Shown piece after piece: positions 27,417 to 36,230 of a stretch of 64,000 nucleotides of DNA. This DNA comes from Tenuifilum sp. 4138str (GTDB lineage: Bacteria > Bacteroidota > Bacteroidia > Bacteroidales > Tenuifilaceae), in contig NZ_JBGCUE010000002.1 of NCBI RefSeq assembly GCF_041102575.1, positions 1 to 64,000 on the forward strand, given 5' to 3'. Position 1 is the first letter of the stretch, and each line of letters begins with the position of its first letter. The notes under the pieces were generated by a model that saw only the letters and a list, made by a program, of their open reading frames with translations, had not been told where the DNA came from and searched no databases. The position numbers were made by a program, and so were the translations under genes.

Positions 27417-27992
27417 TTATTGCTGGTCAACCTCAAACTCGCCATCGTAGGGCTCTTTAACTTCCCAGTTATCAAAATTCTCATCGGCAATCATTCCCTT
27501 TCCATATATAATGCCACTAACGCTATTAATTTTAACATTAACGTTAGTATAAATGATGCGTTTATTCTGATCCCAGTAAAGTTCTTCCGTGTAAAGCTGT
27601 TCGCCCTTCCTGTTTTTAGCCACTACGTTGTTCTTTGCCTGCCAAAGCAATTTCTTTTCGTAGTAAATGGCATAGTTTGCGGTAAGGCTCGACTCCTGCT
27701 TTAACTCATTATCGTAAGTGTAAACCGTTATCCCTTTGGGAAACTCGGTGTAGGGCTCATCGGCAAACTGGTAGTAAACCGTTTCGGGGGCTATTACTTT
27801 TAAAACCACTTTTCCCCCCTCAGTGTAAACTACCTCTGAATTATAGGCAGTAACACCGGGTGTGGTTTTGATATCGGAAAGGTAAACTATTGCCTCAGAA
27901 TCACCCTTACAAGAAACGAGAAATAAAGAAGTAGCCCCCACCAGGGTGAGGACTACTATATTCTTTAATACCTTTTTGTTTAACCTAATCAT
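27417..27992 (-). CDS. lptC: LptC, LPS export periplasmic protein
   Basis: A 191-residue protein with an N-terminal hydrophobic segment ending in FLVSCKGDS, so it appears lipid-modified rather than simply membrane-anchored. The body is the LptC/OstA beta-jellyroll pattern: VKLDS-like strands such as GGKVVLKVIAPETVYYQF, TVYTYDNELKQESSLTANYAIYY and KGEQLYTEELYWDQNKRIIYTN. LptC links the LptB2FG extractor to the LptA bridge. It begins 2 bases after the TPR gene stop, so these are one operon. Confidence 0.87.
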   Translation of the reverse strand: MIRLNKKVLKNIVVLTLVGATSLFLVSCKGDSEAIVYLSDIKTTPGVTAYNSEVVYTEGGKVVLKVIAPETVYYQFADEPYTEFPKGITVYTYDNELKQESSLTANYAIYYEKKLLWQAKNNVVAKNRKGEQLYTEELYWDQNKRIIYTNVNVKINSVSGIIYGKGMIADENFDNWEVKEPYDGEFEVDQQ

Positions 27993-27994
27993 TT

Positions 27995-29332
27995 TTACTT
28001 TCTATCCCTTACAGTTGTACGCTCATTAATCCAGCATCCTACTGTGTATGAATCGCCAACCTTTAAATCGTAGAAGAAGATGTCCTCTTTTGAGGGGTAG
28101 TACTGGCTGTAAGTGTTTATAAGGTTATCCATCGCATCGGTAAGTTCAGGATCAACCTGCTTTGCCTTAATGTATTTATCCACTGCAGCCCAGTAAACGG
28201 TCTTCTTTTCAAAATCGTTGCTACCACAGTTGCGCTCGCTGGCATAAATATCGCCAATCAGCTTATATGCTTTACCCATGTTGGGATTTTCCTCAATGGC
28301 CTTTAATGCAATTTCTCTGGCTTTGGGCAAATTCTTAAGTTCAGTGAAAGTGAGCAGTGCGAGTTCATAGTAAATGTTGGCTCTCTTTTCTACAGCCGAC
28401 TCAAGGTTAATTGCCTCATTGTAGTACTTTTCTGCCTCCCGTGCATTCTTTGCTTCGTACTGCAGCCTGGCAATATCAAGGGCTAAATCAGCATTTGGTT
28501 CACTCTTAAAAATTTGTATGCTTGCATTTAAGTATAGTGGGTGGCTAGTGCACCTATTTGCCGACATCAGCGAGCGAATTTTTTTGCAAAGGTTTACATC
28601 CTCTGGAGTTGCCTTAAAACGGGGCTCAAAAAGAGCAATAATGTTATCGCAGTTAGCTACACCCATGCCTGCAAAAATAGCATCAATTCCATCCTTAGCC
28701 TGTTTTGCTTTATCATCGTTGGGGTTGGCTGTTGCCTGAGCATCAATATAGTCGCTCACCTGTGAGTAAAGTTCAATTACCTGATCGGCAGTCAACTTTT
28801 GGTTATCGTACATAACCTTTGCAATTGAAACATATGCAAAGAGTGTTGATGGGTTTGAATTAGCCTTTTCAATGCTAATAGCCTCCTTGGCAATGTTAAA
28901 GGCCTCCTCGTAACGGTCCGGCGCAAGGGTAAATAGGTCTTCAGCCTTCTGGCCAAGCACCATACCCTTTTTATTAAAATGGGTAATTCGGAGGTCGTAA
29001 ATCATCATCAGTGAGTCAACTAAGGCCTTCTTCTGGGCAGGATCAGCAACCTCCTCGTAACGTGCTTTTAATAGCCTTACTCCTCTAATGTATGTGTTAA
29101 TACTGGCTGCGGGACAAATCCTAATAACATTCTGCCAAGGTTTATAGGCATCCTTATAGTTGTTATGCTTGTAGAATGTCCCGTAAAGCGATAGGTTTTT
29201 AGCACATTCTTTCCGGGTTTCCTCATCGGGCCCATACTTTGGATTCTCAAGGTACGACTGTGCAATAGCGGAAGTGCTTACAGTAACAAGTAAAACACCT
29301 GCAAATAACCTAATGTAACTTCTGAACTTCAT
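27995..29332 (-). CDS. Exported TPR protein
   Basis: A 445-residue protein with a signal peptide (ending TSAIAQ) and tetratricopeptide-like helical repeats. The clearest are in the C-terminal half (ARLQYEAKNAREAEKYYNEA and KAIEENPNMGKAYKLIGDIY). Cysteines are spread through the first half and at the C-terminus. TPR arrays act as scaffolds in the periplasm. Its place between an outer-membrane barrel and lptC suggests a role in envelope assembly, but this is inference. Confidence 0.8.
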   Translation of the reverse strand: MKFRSYIRLFAGVLLVTVSTSAIAQSYLENPKYGPDEETRKECAKNLSLYGTFYKHNNYKDAYKPWQNVIRICPAASINTYIRGVRLLKARYEEVADPAQKKALVDSLMMIYDLRITHFNKKGMVLGQKAEDLFTLAPDRYEEAFNIAKEAISIEKANSNPSTLFAYVSIAKVMYDNQKLTADQVIELYSQVSDYIDAQATANPNDDKAKQAKDGIDAIFAGMGVANCDNIIALFEPRFKATPEDVNLCKKIRSLMSANRCTSHPLYLNASIQIFKSEPNADLALDIARLQYEAKNAREAEKYYNEAINLESAVEKRANIYYELALLTFTELKNLPKAREIALKAIEENPNMGKAYKLIGDIYASERNCGSNDFEKKTVYWAAVDKYIKAKQVDPELTDAMDNLINTYSQYYPSKEDIFFYDLKVGDSYTVGCWINERTTVRDRK

Positions 29333-29361
29333 GGCTTCTGGTTTTATTTGGACATTAAACT

Positions 29362-30663
29362 TTAGTTGTATTTCCGTTTAAAGAACCAGGGGTAGTCATA
29401 GAATGTAAGGCTTACATTCAATGCCCCAAAGGTCTCTTTTATTAAGTAGTTTTCATCAGTTCCCCTTTTTCCAACCTCAAATGAGACATTTACCTTGGTT
29501 TTTCCCTTTAACGGTAAACCTGCTCCAAATGTTATGCCAAAATCATTTATTTGTTTTCCACCCACTATCAGGTTCGATTTATTGGAGAAAAACCCAGCCC
29601 GGTAGCTCACTTTCTTAGCATAGCTTTTTAAATCCATTCTGTTTGGGGTAAATTCAACTCCAAATCGAACCGATTCCATTTTTGCCATGGGTGTGTTTAC
29701 ATTGAAAGGGGTGGTTTTTGACCAATCCTGAGTAAAGTATTCACCCATAATAGTTAGCTTATCCTTATAAGTAAATGCTAAACCAGCATTCACGCTCCAG
29801 GGCAATTCAAGTTTCGATTGCCTATCGGGATGAGGGTAAAGTGTGTCGAGTAAGTTGCTTTCAAGGGTTGCAAACCATTTCTGGGTCATATTAATGTTTT
29901 TCCCAAGCTGGTAGGTTCCCCCAAGTGTAATATTTGTATTGTTTTCCTTATCGAGAACAAGTGAATACTGTACTCCAAAGTTAAAGTTGATATCGCTTAC
30001 CTGAAAGCTGGATCGAATATACCCGTTGGTGTAAGGATTGTAGCTAAGAGGGAATTCTATGTCGTTATTATAATCAAGGCTACCGAAATAGTATAACATG
30101 TTAAACCCAACCGCTAAGTTTTTAACCGGACTTACCCCCATACCAACAAATGCTTGGTTAATCCCTCCTCTGCCGGTATGGTAGTACTTTATCCTTCCAA
30201 TGGTACTCAGGATGTAGGGATCGGTCTCGAAACGGAGTAACCTGTACCCTACAAAGCTGTATGGCGTTAAACCCGCAGCAAATCCTATCCGTTTGGTTAT
30301 AGGGAACGATATAGCAATATGATGAATGCCACCTGCACTATTACGCGATGTTTGTGGATTAAGATACTGGTCATAACCTGTAAAACCGCTCGTGTTGGTT
30401 TCTAAACCAAAGTCAAACAGGAACGACATGCTATCCCTTTGGGCGTAGGATGCAGGGTTGTTGAAATTAATAACGGTCTCGCTCCTATAGGGTTGTGATA
30501 CACCTCCCATTGAACGGTTTTGGGTAAACCCTGGCTGACTCAAAACTCCAATACCATACCGTGAGTATGGCGAATAAGTGTTGAGGTTCTGTGCTCCTGC
30601 AAATTCTGAAAGGCTTAACAGCCCTGCCAAAATCAAAAAACGTTGAAATGCTATTCTATACAT
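29362..30663 (-). CDS. Outer-membrane beta-barrel protein
   Basis: A 433-residue exported barrel, starting at ATG 30663 (MYRIAFQRFL); an upstream TTG in the same frame is not needed. Signal peptide ends FAGAQ. The mature N-terminus has NTYSPYSRYGIGVLSQPGF and an NFNNPASYA motif reminiscent of FadL/PorV-like barrels. It ends with aromatic-rich strands (LTFYDYPWFFKRKYN). The function is unknown. Its start overlaps the end of coaX by 8 bases, so translation of the two is probably coupled. Confidence 0.8.
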   Translation of the reverse strand: MYRIAFQRFLILAGLLSLSEFAGAQNLNTYSPYSRYGIGVLSQPGFTQNRSMGGVSQPYRSETVINFNNPASYAQRDSMSFLFDFGLETNTSGFTGYDQYLNPQTSRNSAGGIHHIAISFPITKRIGFAAGLTPYSFVGYRLLRFETDPYILSTIGRIKYYHTGRGGINQAFVGMGVSPVKNLAVGFNMLYYFGSLDYNNDIEFPLSYNPYTNGYIRSSFQVSDINFNFGVQYSLVLDKENNTNITLGGTYQLGKNINMTQKWFATLESNLLDTLYPHPDRQSKLELPWSVNAGLAFTYKDKLTIMGEYFTQDWSKTTPFNVNTPMAKMESVRFGVEFTPNRMDLKSYAKKVSYRAGFFSNKSNLIVGGKQINDFGITFGAGLPLKGKTKVNVSFEVGKRGTDENYLIKETFGALNVSLTFYDYPWFFKRKYN

Positions 30664-31375
30664 TGAATTCAAGTATTCTGTTTAAACCTATTACCATTAA
30701 AAATGGGTTCACAAATATGCTATTTTTTAACATATTAGCCAAGAAATTTGCATCGCCACCTGTTAAAACCACAGCACAACCCTCATAAATTGAGTTAATT
30801 TTTCCGACATAACCCTCAATTTCCAGAACAGTTCCATTAATTACTCCGGAACTAATACATTCAACCGTTGATGTTCCAACAATATCAACAATTTTAAAGT
30901 GCTCAATTAACGGTAACTTAGCAGTATAGTCGTTAAGTGCCTTAAATCGTAAACGCAACCCAGGCGATATGGCGCCTCCCTTGTATATCCCTTCACCAGT
31001 AACCAAATCGTAGGTTATGGCTGTTCCAGCATCAATTACTAAAACGTTCTGGTTCGGGAAAAGGTAATTTGCGCCAACCGCCAGCGCAAGCCTGTCGAAA
31101 CCCAAGGTTTCGGGGGTAGAGTATTCGTTTTTTAGGGGGATATTAGTATTTGCACCGGCAATATGTACAGGCAAGTTTTGCCTTAACCATACCAAGGTGT
31201 TTACGGGTATTTTACCAACAGCCGAAACAATGCATTTCTCGGGCTTAAAATCATTAATGATTGGCATTAAATCGTCAATATCAAGCTCATGAAAACTCTG
31301 GAAAAATCTTACTTCCTTTCCATCGGCTATGGCAACCTTGCTTAAAGTATTTCCTATATCAATAATTAGGTTCAT
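30656..31375 (-). CDS. coaX: Type III pantothenate kinase
   Basis: A 239-residue kinase for the first step of coenzyme A synthesis. The N-terminal phosphate-binding motif is IIDIGNTLSKVAIADG; the other motifs are VIDAGTAITYDLV and GGAISPGLRLRFKAL. I take ATG 31375 (MNLIIDIGNT) as the start because family members begin right at this strand and because the frame upstream of it would run into the mfd gene. It lies 16 bases downstream of the mfd stop and overlaps the barrel gene by 8 bases. Confidence 0.92.
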   Translation of the reverse strand: MNLIIDIGNTLSKVAIADGKEVRFFQSFHELDIDDLMPIINDFKPEKCIVSAVGKIPVNTLVWLRQNLPVHIAGANTNIPLKNEYSTPETLGFDRLALAVGANYLFPNQNVLVIDAGTAITYDLVTGEGIYKGGAISPGLRLRFKALNDYTAKLPLIEHFKIVDIVGTSTVECISSGVINGTVLEIEGYVGKINSIYEGCAVVLTGGDANFLANMLKNSIFVNPFLMVIGLNRILEFNV

Positions 31376-31391
31376 AATCTGCTTTAAATTA

Positions 31392-34300
31392 CTAACGGAC
31401 ATTATCGAGCATTTGTTGTAGAATATCAATAGCCTTACCTACTCCTTTTACGTCCTTAATGGTTAAAATGAGCTTTTCGTTACCCTCTTTCATGGAAAAA
31501 ATTCCTGGGTTACGCAAAATATAGTTAATGATTCGTTCAAAGGTAGATGTTCTGTAAAACGGCGATAGCTGATTGGTAATAAAGTAGGCGTGAGCTTTAC
31601 CGTTTTTGAGAATAATCTTTTCTATTCCCAATTCTACAGCTATCCATCGTAACCTCACAATGCTCATCAACTCAATAACAGGATCGGGAATTGGGCCAAA
31701 CCTATCGCGAAGCTCGCTGGTAAATACTTCAAGTTCCTTTGGGTTTTTAATGGAATCAAGTTCTCTGTAGAGTTTTATTCGCTCGGCAGTATTTGAAACG
31801 TAGTAATCGGGGATTAAAACCTCAAGGTCAGTTTCAACCTGACAATCGGTATTGCTACCTACCCATTTATCGGTTCTAGTTTCAGCCTGTTGGGTTGAAA
31901 ATAGATCACGAAAGTCGGTTTCCTTTAGCTCCTGAATTGCCTCATCGAGTATTCGCTGGTAGGTTTCGTAACCAATTTCTGAGATAAAACCGCTCTGTTC
32001 AGCACCAAGTAGGTTTCCAGCACCTCTAATATCCAAATCCTGCATGGCAATGCTGAAACCGCTTCCCAGCTCTGAGAACTCCTCAATGGCTTTTAACCTC
32101 CGCCTCGCTTCAGGTGTTAGCGATTCGAGCGGAGGGGCCAACAGGTAGCAAAAAGCCTTTTTGTTTGAACGGCCTACCCTTCCGCGTAGCTGATGCAAAT
32201 CGCTTAGCCCAAACATGTGGGCATTATTTATTATAATGGTGTTAGCATTTGGAATATCGAGCCCTGACTCAATGATAGCTGTTGAGATAAGCACATCGTA
32301 ATCGCCATTTATAAAATCGAGCATAATGCTTTCAAGCTTCGATGGCTCCATTTGGCCGTGAGCAACGGCAGTTCTAATTTTGGGTACTATCTTGTGCAGC
32401 ATTATCTGCACCTCACCAATGTTTTGAACTCGGTTATGTACAAAAAACACCTGCCCTCCCCTGGAAACCTCATATTCAATTGCTTCCTTTATTATTGCTG
32501 TGTTAAAAACATGCAACTCGGTTTGAATGGGATACCTATTAGGTGGGGGGGTGTTGATTATCGACAGGTCCCGGGCTCCCAACAGTGAGAATTGCAAAGT
32601 TCGCGGAATAGGTGTTGCCGTTAAGGTTAAAGTATCGACATTCAGCTTGAACTGCCTTATTTTTTCCTTTGCGGCTACGCCAAACTTTTGCTCCTCATCA
32701 ACAATAAGTAACCCTAAATCTTTAAAATTAGATGCTTCCTTAAGTATGGAATGCGTACCAATAAGTATATCAATTTTACCTTCTTTTAATCGTTGCCTAA
32801 TTTCACGCTGCTGGGCGGCAGATTTCATCCTGCTAATAAACTCAACATTGCAGGGAAACCCATTGAGTCTGGATGTAAAGGTTCTGTAATGCTGTAATGC
32901 TAGTATGGTAGTTGGCACCAGTACGGCCACCTGCTTGCTATCGGCAACTGCTTTGAATGCGGCTCTAATAGCCACCTCGGTTTTACCAAAACCAACATCG
33001 CCACACACAAGCCTATCCATTGGGCGTTCGTCCTCCATGTCAAGCTTAACGGCCTGGGTTGCTTTCTGCTGGTCAGGGGTATCCTCGTATATAAATGAGG
33101 CCTCAAGCTCCTGCTGCATGTAGGTATCGGGCGAGAAAGCAAAACCCTTCTGAGCCTTTCGCTTGGCATAAAGCGCAATAAGGTCCTTTGCAATATCCTT
33201 TATTTTGCTCTTGGTGCGCTGTTTCAACTTTTGCCAAGCCCCCGACCCTAGCTTGTAAACCTTTGGTGGTTCAGCATCCTTACCGCGATACTTGGATATT
33301 TTATGGAGATTATGAATGTTTACAAGCAATGTGTCGTTATCCTGATAGATAAGCCGAATTGCCTCCTGTAGTCTTCCATTTACCTCGGTTTTTACCAAAC
33401 CTCCAAAAACTCCAATTCCATGATCGATGTGTACCACATAATCGCCCGGTTGCAGGTTTACCAGTTCCTGCATGGTGAGCGCATCGCGACGGGTAAATTC
33501 GTGTTTTAAACGGAACTTATGGTAACGGTCAAAGATTTGGTGATCGGTGTAGAGGCAAATCCTCAAACTGTGGTCAACAAAACCCTCCGCAATGCTCTCG
33601 TTAATTAGCTCAAAGTGCAGGTCGGGCTTTATGGAATGTAAAATGTTGTTGAGCCTATCGAGCTGAGCCTGATTCTCGGACAGCAGATAAACCCTGTAAC
33701 CATTTAAATTTTTTTGCTCTATATCATCGGCCAGCAGCTCAAAGTTTTTTGAGAATGCAGGCTGAGGTGAGGTTGAAAATTCAATGTTTTGGCGTACCGT
33801 TGAGGGTGGCCTTAAACCAAAGTAAACTATCCGATGGTTCTGAAGTGAGGTAATAAACTCCTTGCCAGAAGCATATCCCGCTTGAGCCTTAAAATCAATC
33901 TGTAATGCTATCTCGTTTAGCTGGTTTATCCTTTCAAGCACCAGCTCAGGGTTCTTAACCCACACCGTTGTATTCTCTGGTAACTCATCGGTTAAGATAG
34001 CACCTTCAGCTTGCTCCTTTTCCTGTAGGTTAGGAATTATTGAAATGGTTTGATGTAAGTCGCGTGAGAGCTGATCCTCCACGTCAAAGGTTCGTATGGA
34101 CTCAACCTCATCACCAAAAAAATCGATACGGTAAGGCATTGCCGACGAGTACGAGAAAACATCAACAATGCTTCCTCTTATGGCAAACTGACCCGGTTCA
34201 TAAACGAAATCGGTTCGTTCAAAACCATACTCAAAAAGAACCTCAGTAATGAAATTGGTTGATATCCTTTCGCCTTTCGATATTGTTAAAGTATTCTCCT

Positions 34301-34724
34301 TCAGAATATTCCTAAGGGGGATTTTTTCAAAAAGCGCATCGCTATAGGTTACTATTACCGTTTTTTGGTTTTCACCCTCACCCATTTGCCGCAAGAGGTT
34401 CAAGACATCGGTGCGTTGGATTATGGCCTCAGAAAGAATCTGATTGAACTGTATTGACCTTTTGTACGAGGATGGAAAAAAGAATACCTTATCCATTCCA
34501 AGCAATGTGGAAAGATCGGAGAATGCATATGCGGCCTCCTCTTTCTCGTTAAAAACCAGAATAGTAGGCTTTTCAGAGGAGCCCTGTAGTGCAGCAACAA
34601 TAAAACTTAAGGAAGAACCCGATAATCCCTTTACAAAACAAGCCCTCTCGGAGAACTTGAATTTTTGTTCCGATACTGAGAAATAACCTTGTAATATTGA
34701 TTCTAGATTTCCTATGTTGTGCAA
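31392..34724 (-). CDS. mfd: Transcription-repair coupling factor
   Basis: A 1110-residue SF2 translocase that removes stalled RNA polymerase and recruits UvrA. The UvrB-like N-terminal domains occupy about 1-400. The RNA-polymerase interaction (CarD-like) domain follows (YVVHIDHGIGVFGG, about 425-490). The helicase lobes carry Walker A GDVGFGKTEV (near 575), DEEQKFGV (near 675), TATPIPRTLQFS and QLRGRVGRSNKKAFCYL, then a TRCF C-terminal domain. Full length for the family. A minus-strand TATCTTTG (34738-34745) lies so close to the ATG that the mRNA may be almost leaderless. Confidence 0.96.
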   Translation of the reverse strand: MHNIGNLESILQGYFSVSEQKFKFSERACFVKGLSGSSLSFIVAALQGSSEKPTILVFNEKEEAAYAFSDLSTLLGMDKVFFFPSSYKRSIQFNQILSEAIIQRTDVLNLLRQMGEGENQKTVIVTYSDALFEKIPLRNILKENTLTISKGERISTNFITEVLFEYGFERTDFVYEPGQFAIRGSIVDVFSYSSAMPYRIDFFGDEVESIRTFDVEDQLSRDLHQTISIIPNLQEKEQAEGAILTDELPENTTVWVKNPELVLERINQLNEIALQIDFKAQAGYASGKEFITSLQNHRIVYFGLRPPSTVRQNIEFSTSPQPAFSKNFELLADDIEQKNLNGYRVYLLSENQAQLDRLNNILHSIKPDLHFELINESIAEGFVDHSLRICLYTDHQIFDRYHKFRLKHEFTRRDALTMQELVNLQPGDYVVHIDHGIGVFGGLVKTEVNGRLQEAIRLIYQDNDTLLVNIHNLHKISKYRGKDAEPPKVYKLGSGAWQKLKQRTKSKIKDIAKDLIALYAKRKAQKGFAFSPDTYMQQELEASFIYEDTPDQQKATQAVKLDMEDERPMDRLVCGDVGFGKTEVAIRAAFKAVADSKQVAVLVPTTILALQHYRTFTSRLNGFPCNVEFISRMKSAAQQREIRQRLKEGKIDILIGTHSILKEASNFKDLGLLIVDEEQKFGVAAKEKIRQFKLNVDTLTLTATPIPRTLQFSLLGARDLSIINTPPPNRYPIQTELHVFNTAIIKEAIEYEVSRGGQVFFVHNRVQNIGEVQIMLHKIVPKIRTAVAHGQMEPSKLESIMLDFINGDYDVLISTAIIESGLDIPNANTIIINNAHMFGLSDLHQLRGRVGRSNKKAFCYLLAPPLESLTPEARRRLKAIEEFSELGSGFSIAMQDLDIRGAGNLLGAEQSGFISEIGYETYQRILDEAIQELKETDFRDLFSTQQAETRTDKWVGSNTDCQVETDLEVLIPDYYVSNTAERIKLYRELDSIKNPKELEVFTSELRDRFGPIPDPVIELMSIVRLRWIAVELGIEKIILKNGKAHAYFITNQLSPFYRTSTFERIINYILRNPGIFSMKEGNEKLILTIKDVKGVGKAIDILQQMLDNVR

Positions 34725-34737
34725 TGTAAAATTTTTG

Positions 34738-34745
34738 CAAAGATA
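34738..34745 (-). promoter_or_regulatory. -7 element for mfd
   Basis: Minus-strand TATCTTTG, an exact TAnnTTTG, with TTTA 21 bases further up as a weak -33. The A of the mfd ATG is only 14 bases beyond the box, leaving a leader of a few bases. Confidence 0.55.
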
Positions 34746-34903
34746 TATAATGTGCCAATCAAACCGTAAAGTAATAATCCTAAAACAAATCCCTCAGCCT
34801 GAGAACTAAATTGTTTAATCGCTTATTTTATAAGATGTATTTCGCTTAACCAACCTCAATAGCAAAGGAATAACATTCCCTAATATGATTTTTAATGACG
34901 ATT

Positions 34904-34920
34904 CAATGTCGTTTAGTTAA
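34904..34920 (+). repeat. Left terminal inverted repeat
   Basis: CAATGTCGTTTAGTTAA, exact reverse complement of 35944-35960. Confidence 0.85.
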
Positions 34921-34936
34921 CAAAAATATTCATGCC

Positions 34937-35026
34937 TGTCATCCTGAGCGGCCTGTCCCGCACTAGCGGGGAGCGAAGGATCTCTAACCGACCCCATGAG
35001 ATGTTTCGCTTGCGCTCAACAAGACA
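34937..35026. repeat. Hairpin repeat unit 1 (TGTCATCC type)
   Basis: Left arm starts TGTCATCCTGAGCG and ends GAAGGATCTC. The right arm runs from GAGATG to AAGACA and is largely its reverse complement. A nested small hairpin (CCCGC..GCGGG) sits inside the left arm. Confidence 0.65.
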
Positions 35027-35051
35027 AAGTGAGTGAGGGAACCAATGATGT

Positions 35052-35130
35052 TGTCATCCCGAGCGTAGTCGAGGGATCTAATATAAGGGTAAAAGGGGAA
35101 AGAGTTGCTTCGACTTAGCTCAGCATGACA
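35052..35130. repeat. Hairpin repeat unit 2 (TGTCATCC type)
   Basis: Left arm TGTCATCCCGAGCGTAGTCG; right arm CGACTTAGCTCAGCATGACA. The arms can pair with few mismatches. Confidence 0.7.
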
Positions 35131-35343
35131 ATCGTCTAATGAATCGATCAACAGCAAGTATCACAGAGTTACACTGCGTAACACAGTGTTTCACAGAGCG
35201 TGTGACGTGATATTCACGAACAACGATTTACGAGCAACGAACACCGCTTCCAGCCCCGTAGGGGCGTAAAATCTGTAACCCCAACTATTAGAGCGCGTCT
35301 CCAGACGCGTGCATTATCCGCCCTGAAAGGGCAAGTCAAATTA

Positions 35344-35365
35344 GCCCTGGGTTTTAACCCAGGGC
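35344..35365. repeat. Hairpin GCCCTGGGTT / AACCCAGGGC
   Basis: Inverted repeat with 10-bp arms and a 2-base centre. Smaller hairpins (CGCGTCT/AGACGCG at 35294-35309) lie just upstream. Confidence 0.7.
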
Positions 35366-35725
35366 ATTGAGGTATTCAAATTATTTTGCGATGCACGCAA
35401 TACATTTTCCAAAGAGCAAGAGGAAAGCGTTGCATCGCAACTGATAAGCATGGCAAAGAGCCTTTTAAATGTTCTTTCTTATCTTGATGCAAGAAAGAAC
35501 CAAAGAAGATCAAGGCTGAAAAGCCCGACCCGATGGGTACCCCGCGGGTGGAACTGCCACGCTATACTATTCTCCACGCCTGCAGCGTGGCTCATATGGT
35601 ATCGCTTACTAAACCCAACGCCACGTTCCACCCCCGACCCATTAGCGGATCAGGCTTTTATGCCTCTGCGTATGCCACTCCGTGTTGGTTGAGGAATCGC
35701 ATTAAAGAAGAGTTGAGGGAACTAA

Positions 35726-35753
35726 GAGATGCTTCGACTAGCTCAGCATGACA
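35726..35753. repeat. Solo right arm of the TGTCATCC-type repeat
   Basis: Runs from GAGATGCTTCGAC to CAGCATGACA, matching the right arm of unit 2. No matching left arm is close by, so it seems to be a deletion or recombination remnant. Confidence 0.6.
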
Positions 35754-35797
35754 ATTGTTTTACGAACAACGAGCAACTATACACGATCAACTTCATT

Positions 35798-35903
35798 TGT
35801 CATCCCCAACAAAGTCGAGGGATCTCTTCAAAGGATTGAAGAGAAAAGAGCAATGAGATGCTTCGGCGAAGTCTATCCCTTTAAATCGGGACTCAGAACG
35901 ACA
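35798..35903. repeat. Hairpin repeat unit 4 (degenerate)
   Basis: Left arm TGTCATCCCCAACAAAGTCG; right arm ends ACTCAGAACGACA. More diverged than units 1 and 2. Confidence 0.55.
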
Positions 35904-35943
35904 GCGTAATGTTTCACTTGCGCGCTCAACATGACAAATAACC

Positions 35944-35960
35944 TTAACTAAACGACATTG
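35944..35960 (-). repeat. Right terminal inverted repeat
   Basis: Reads TTAACTAAACGACATTG on the plus strand; exact reverse complement of 34904-34920. Confidence 0.85.
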
Positions 35961-35985
35961 AATGACGATTAATTAATTTTTTTTT

Positions 35986-36016
35986 TTTGATTTGATATTT
36001 TTTTTTATTAGTTTTG
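35986..36016 (+). promoter_or_regulatory. Consensus promoter for the small lipoprotein gene
   Basis: TTTG (35986-35989), 19-base spacer, TAGTTTTG (36009-36016). All elements match the Bacteroidota consensus. The ATG is 28 bases downstream. The box lies only 16 bases from the inserted element, which therefore now forms the upstream context. Confidence 0.8.
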
Positions 36017-36043
36017 CCTTGAACTAACTAAAACTTTATTACC

Positions 36044-36208
36044 ATGAAAAAGTTTGTATTTTTCCTAATGGTTGCCGGAATGCTTTCAATGGTTGCATGT
36101 AAGTCAGCTCCTAAGCAAGAAGAACAGCCTGCTCAAGAACAAATCGAGCAAGTTGATACCAATGCTACTGTTGAAGCTCAAACCGACACTGTACCTGCAG
36201 CTGAGTAA
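36044..36208 (+). CDS. 54-residue lipoprotein
   Basis: A short gene with a clean signal: MKKFVFFLMVAGMLSMVACK, acceptor cysteine at 19. The mature part (about 35 residues) is glutamine/glutamate-rich (APKQEEQPAQEQIEQVDTN) with a threonine/valine/alanine tail and no folded domain in prospect. It is supported by a consensus promoter at 35986-36016 and a strong terminator 26 bases after the stop. Small acidic lipoproteins like this are common in Bacteroidota and unstudied; a Lpp-like or surface-decorating role is speculation. Confidence 0.8.
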   Translation: MKKFVFFLMVAGMLSMVACKSAPKQEEQPAQEQIEQVDTNATVEAQTDTVPAAE

Positions 36209-36230
36209 TTAATTGTTGCAGAAAAAATAA

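Larger units (their letters stand above)
34894..35970. mobile_element. Non-autonomous inserted element (17-bp TIRs, 10-bp target duplication)
   Basis: AATGACGATT occurs directly repeated at 34894-34903 and 35961-35970. Immediately inside are CAATGTCGTTTAGTTAA (34904-34920) and its exact reverse complement (35944-35960). This is the signature of a transposed segment of 1,057 bp. It encodes no transposase, so it would need one in trans. The interior is a mosaic of hairpin repeats of the TGTCATCC-x-GAG type common between Bacteroidota genes. A 10-bp duplication falls in the range made by several DDE families; I do not assign one. Confidence 0.75.
34725..36043. other. Large non-coding region with inserted repeat element
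   Basis: About 1.3 kb without a supported gene. 34725-34893 holds the mfd promoter and AT-rich sequence. 34894-35970 is a repeat-rich insertion with terminal inverted repeats and a target duplication. 35971-36043 holds the promoter and leader of a small lipoprotein gene. Short open frames in the middle (for example 35450-35692) overlap hairpins and repeats and do not look coding. Confidence 0.75.

Noticed and set aside
35450..35751. Overlapping open frames of about 70-80 codons inside the inserted element
   Set aside because: They overlap repeats, have basic/tryptophan-rich low-quality sequence, no promoter, and similar frames recur in repeat DNA of this phylum. No support as a gene.
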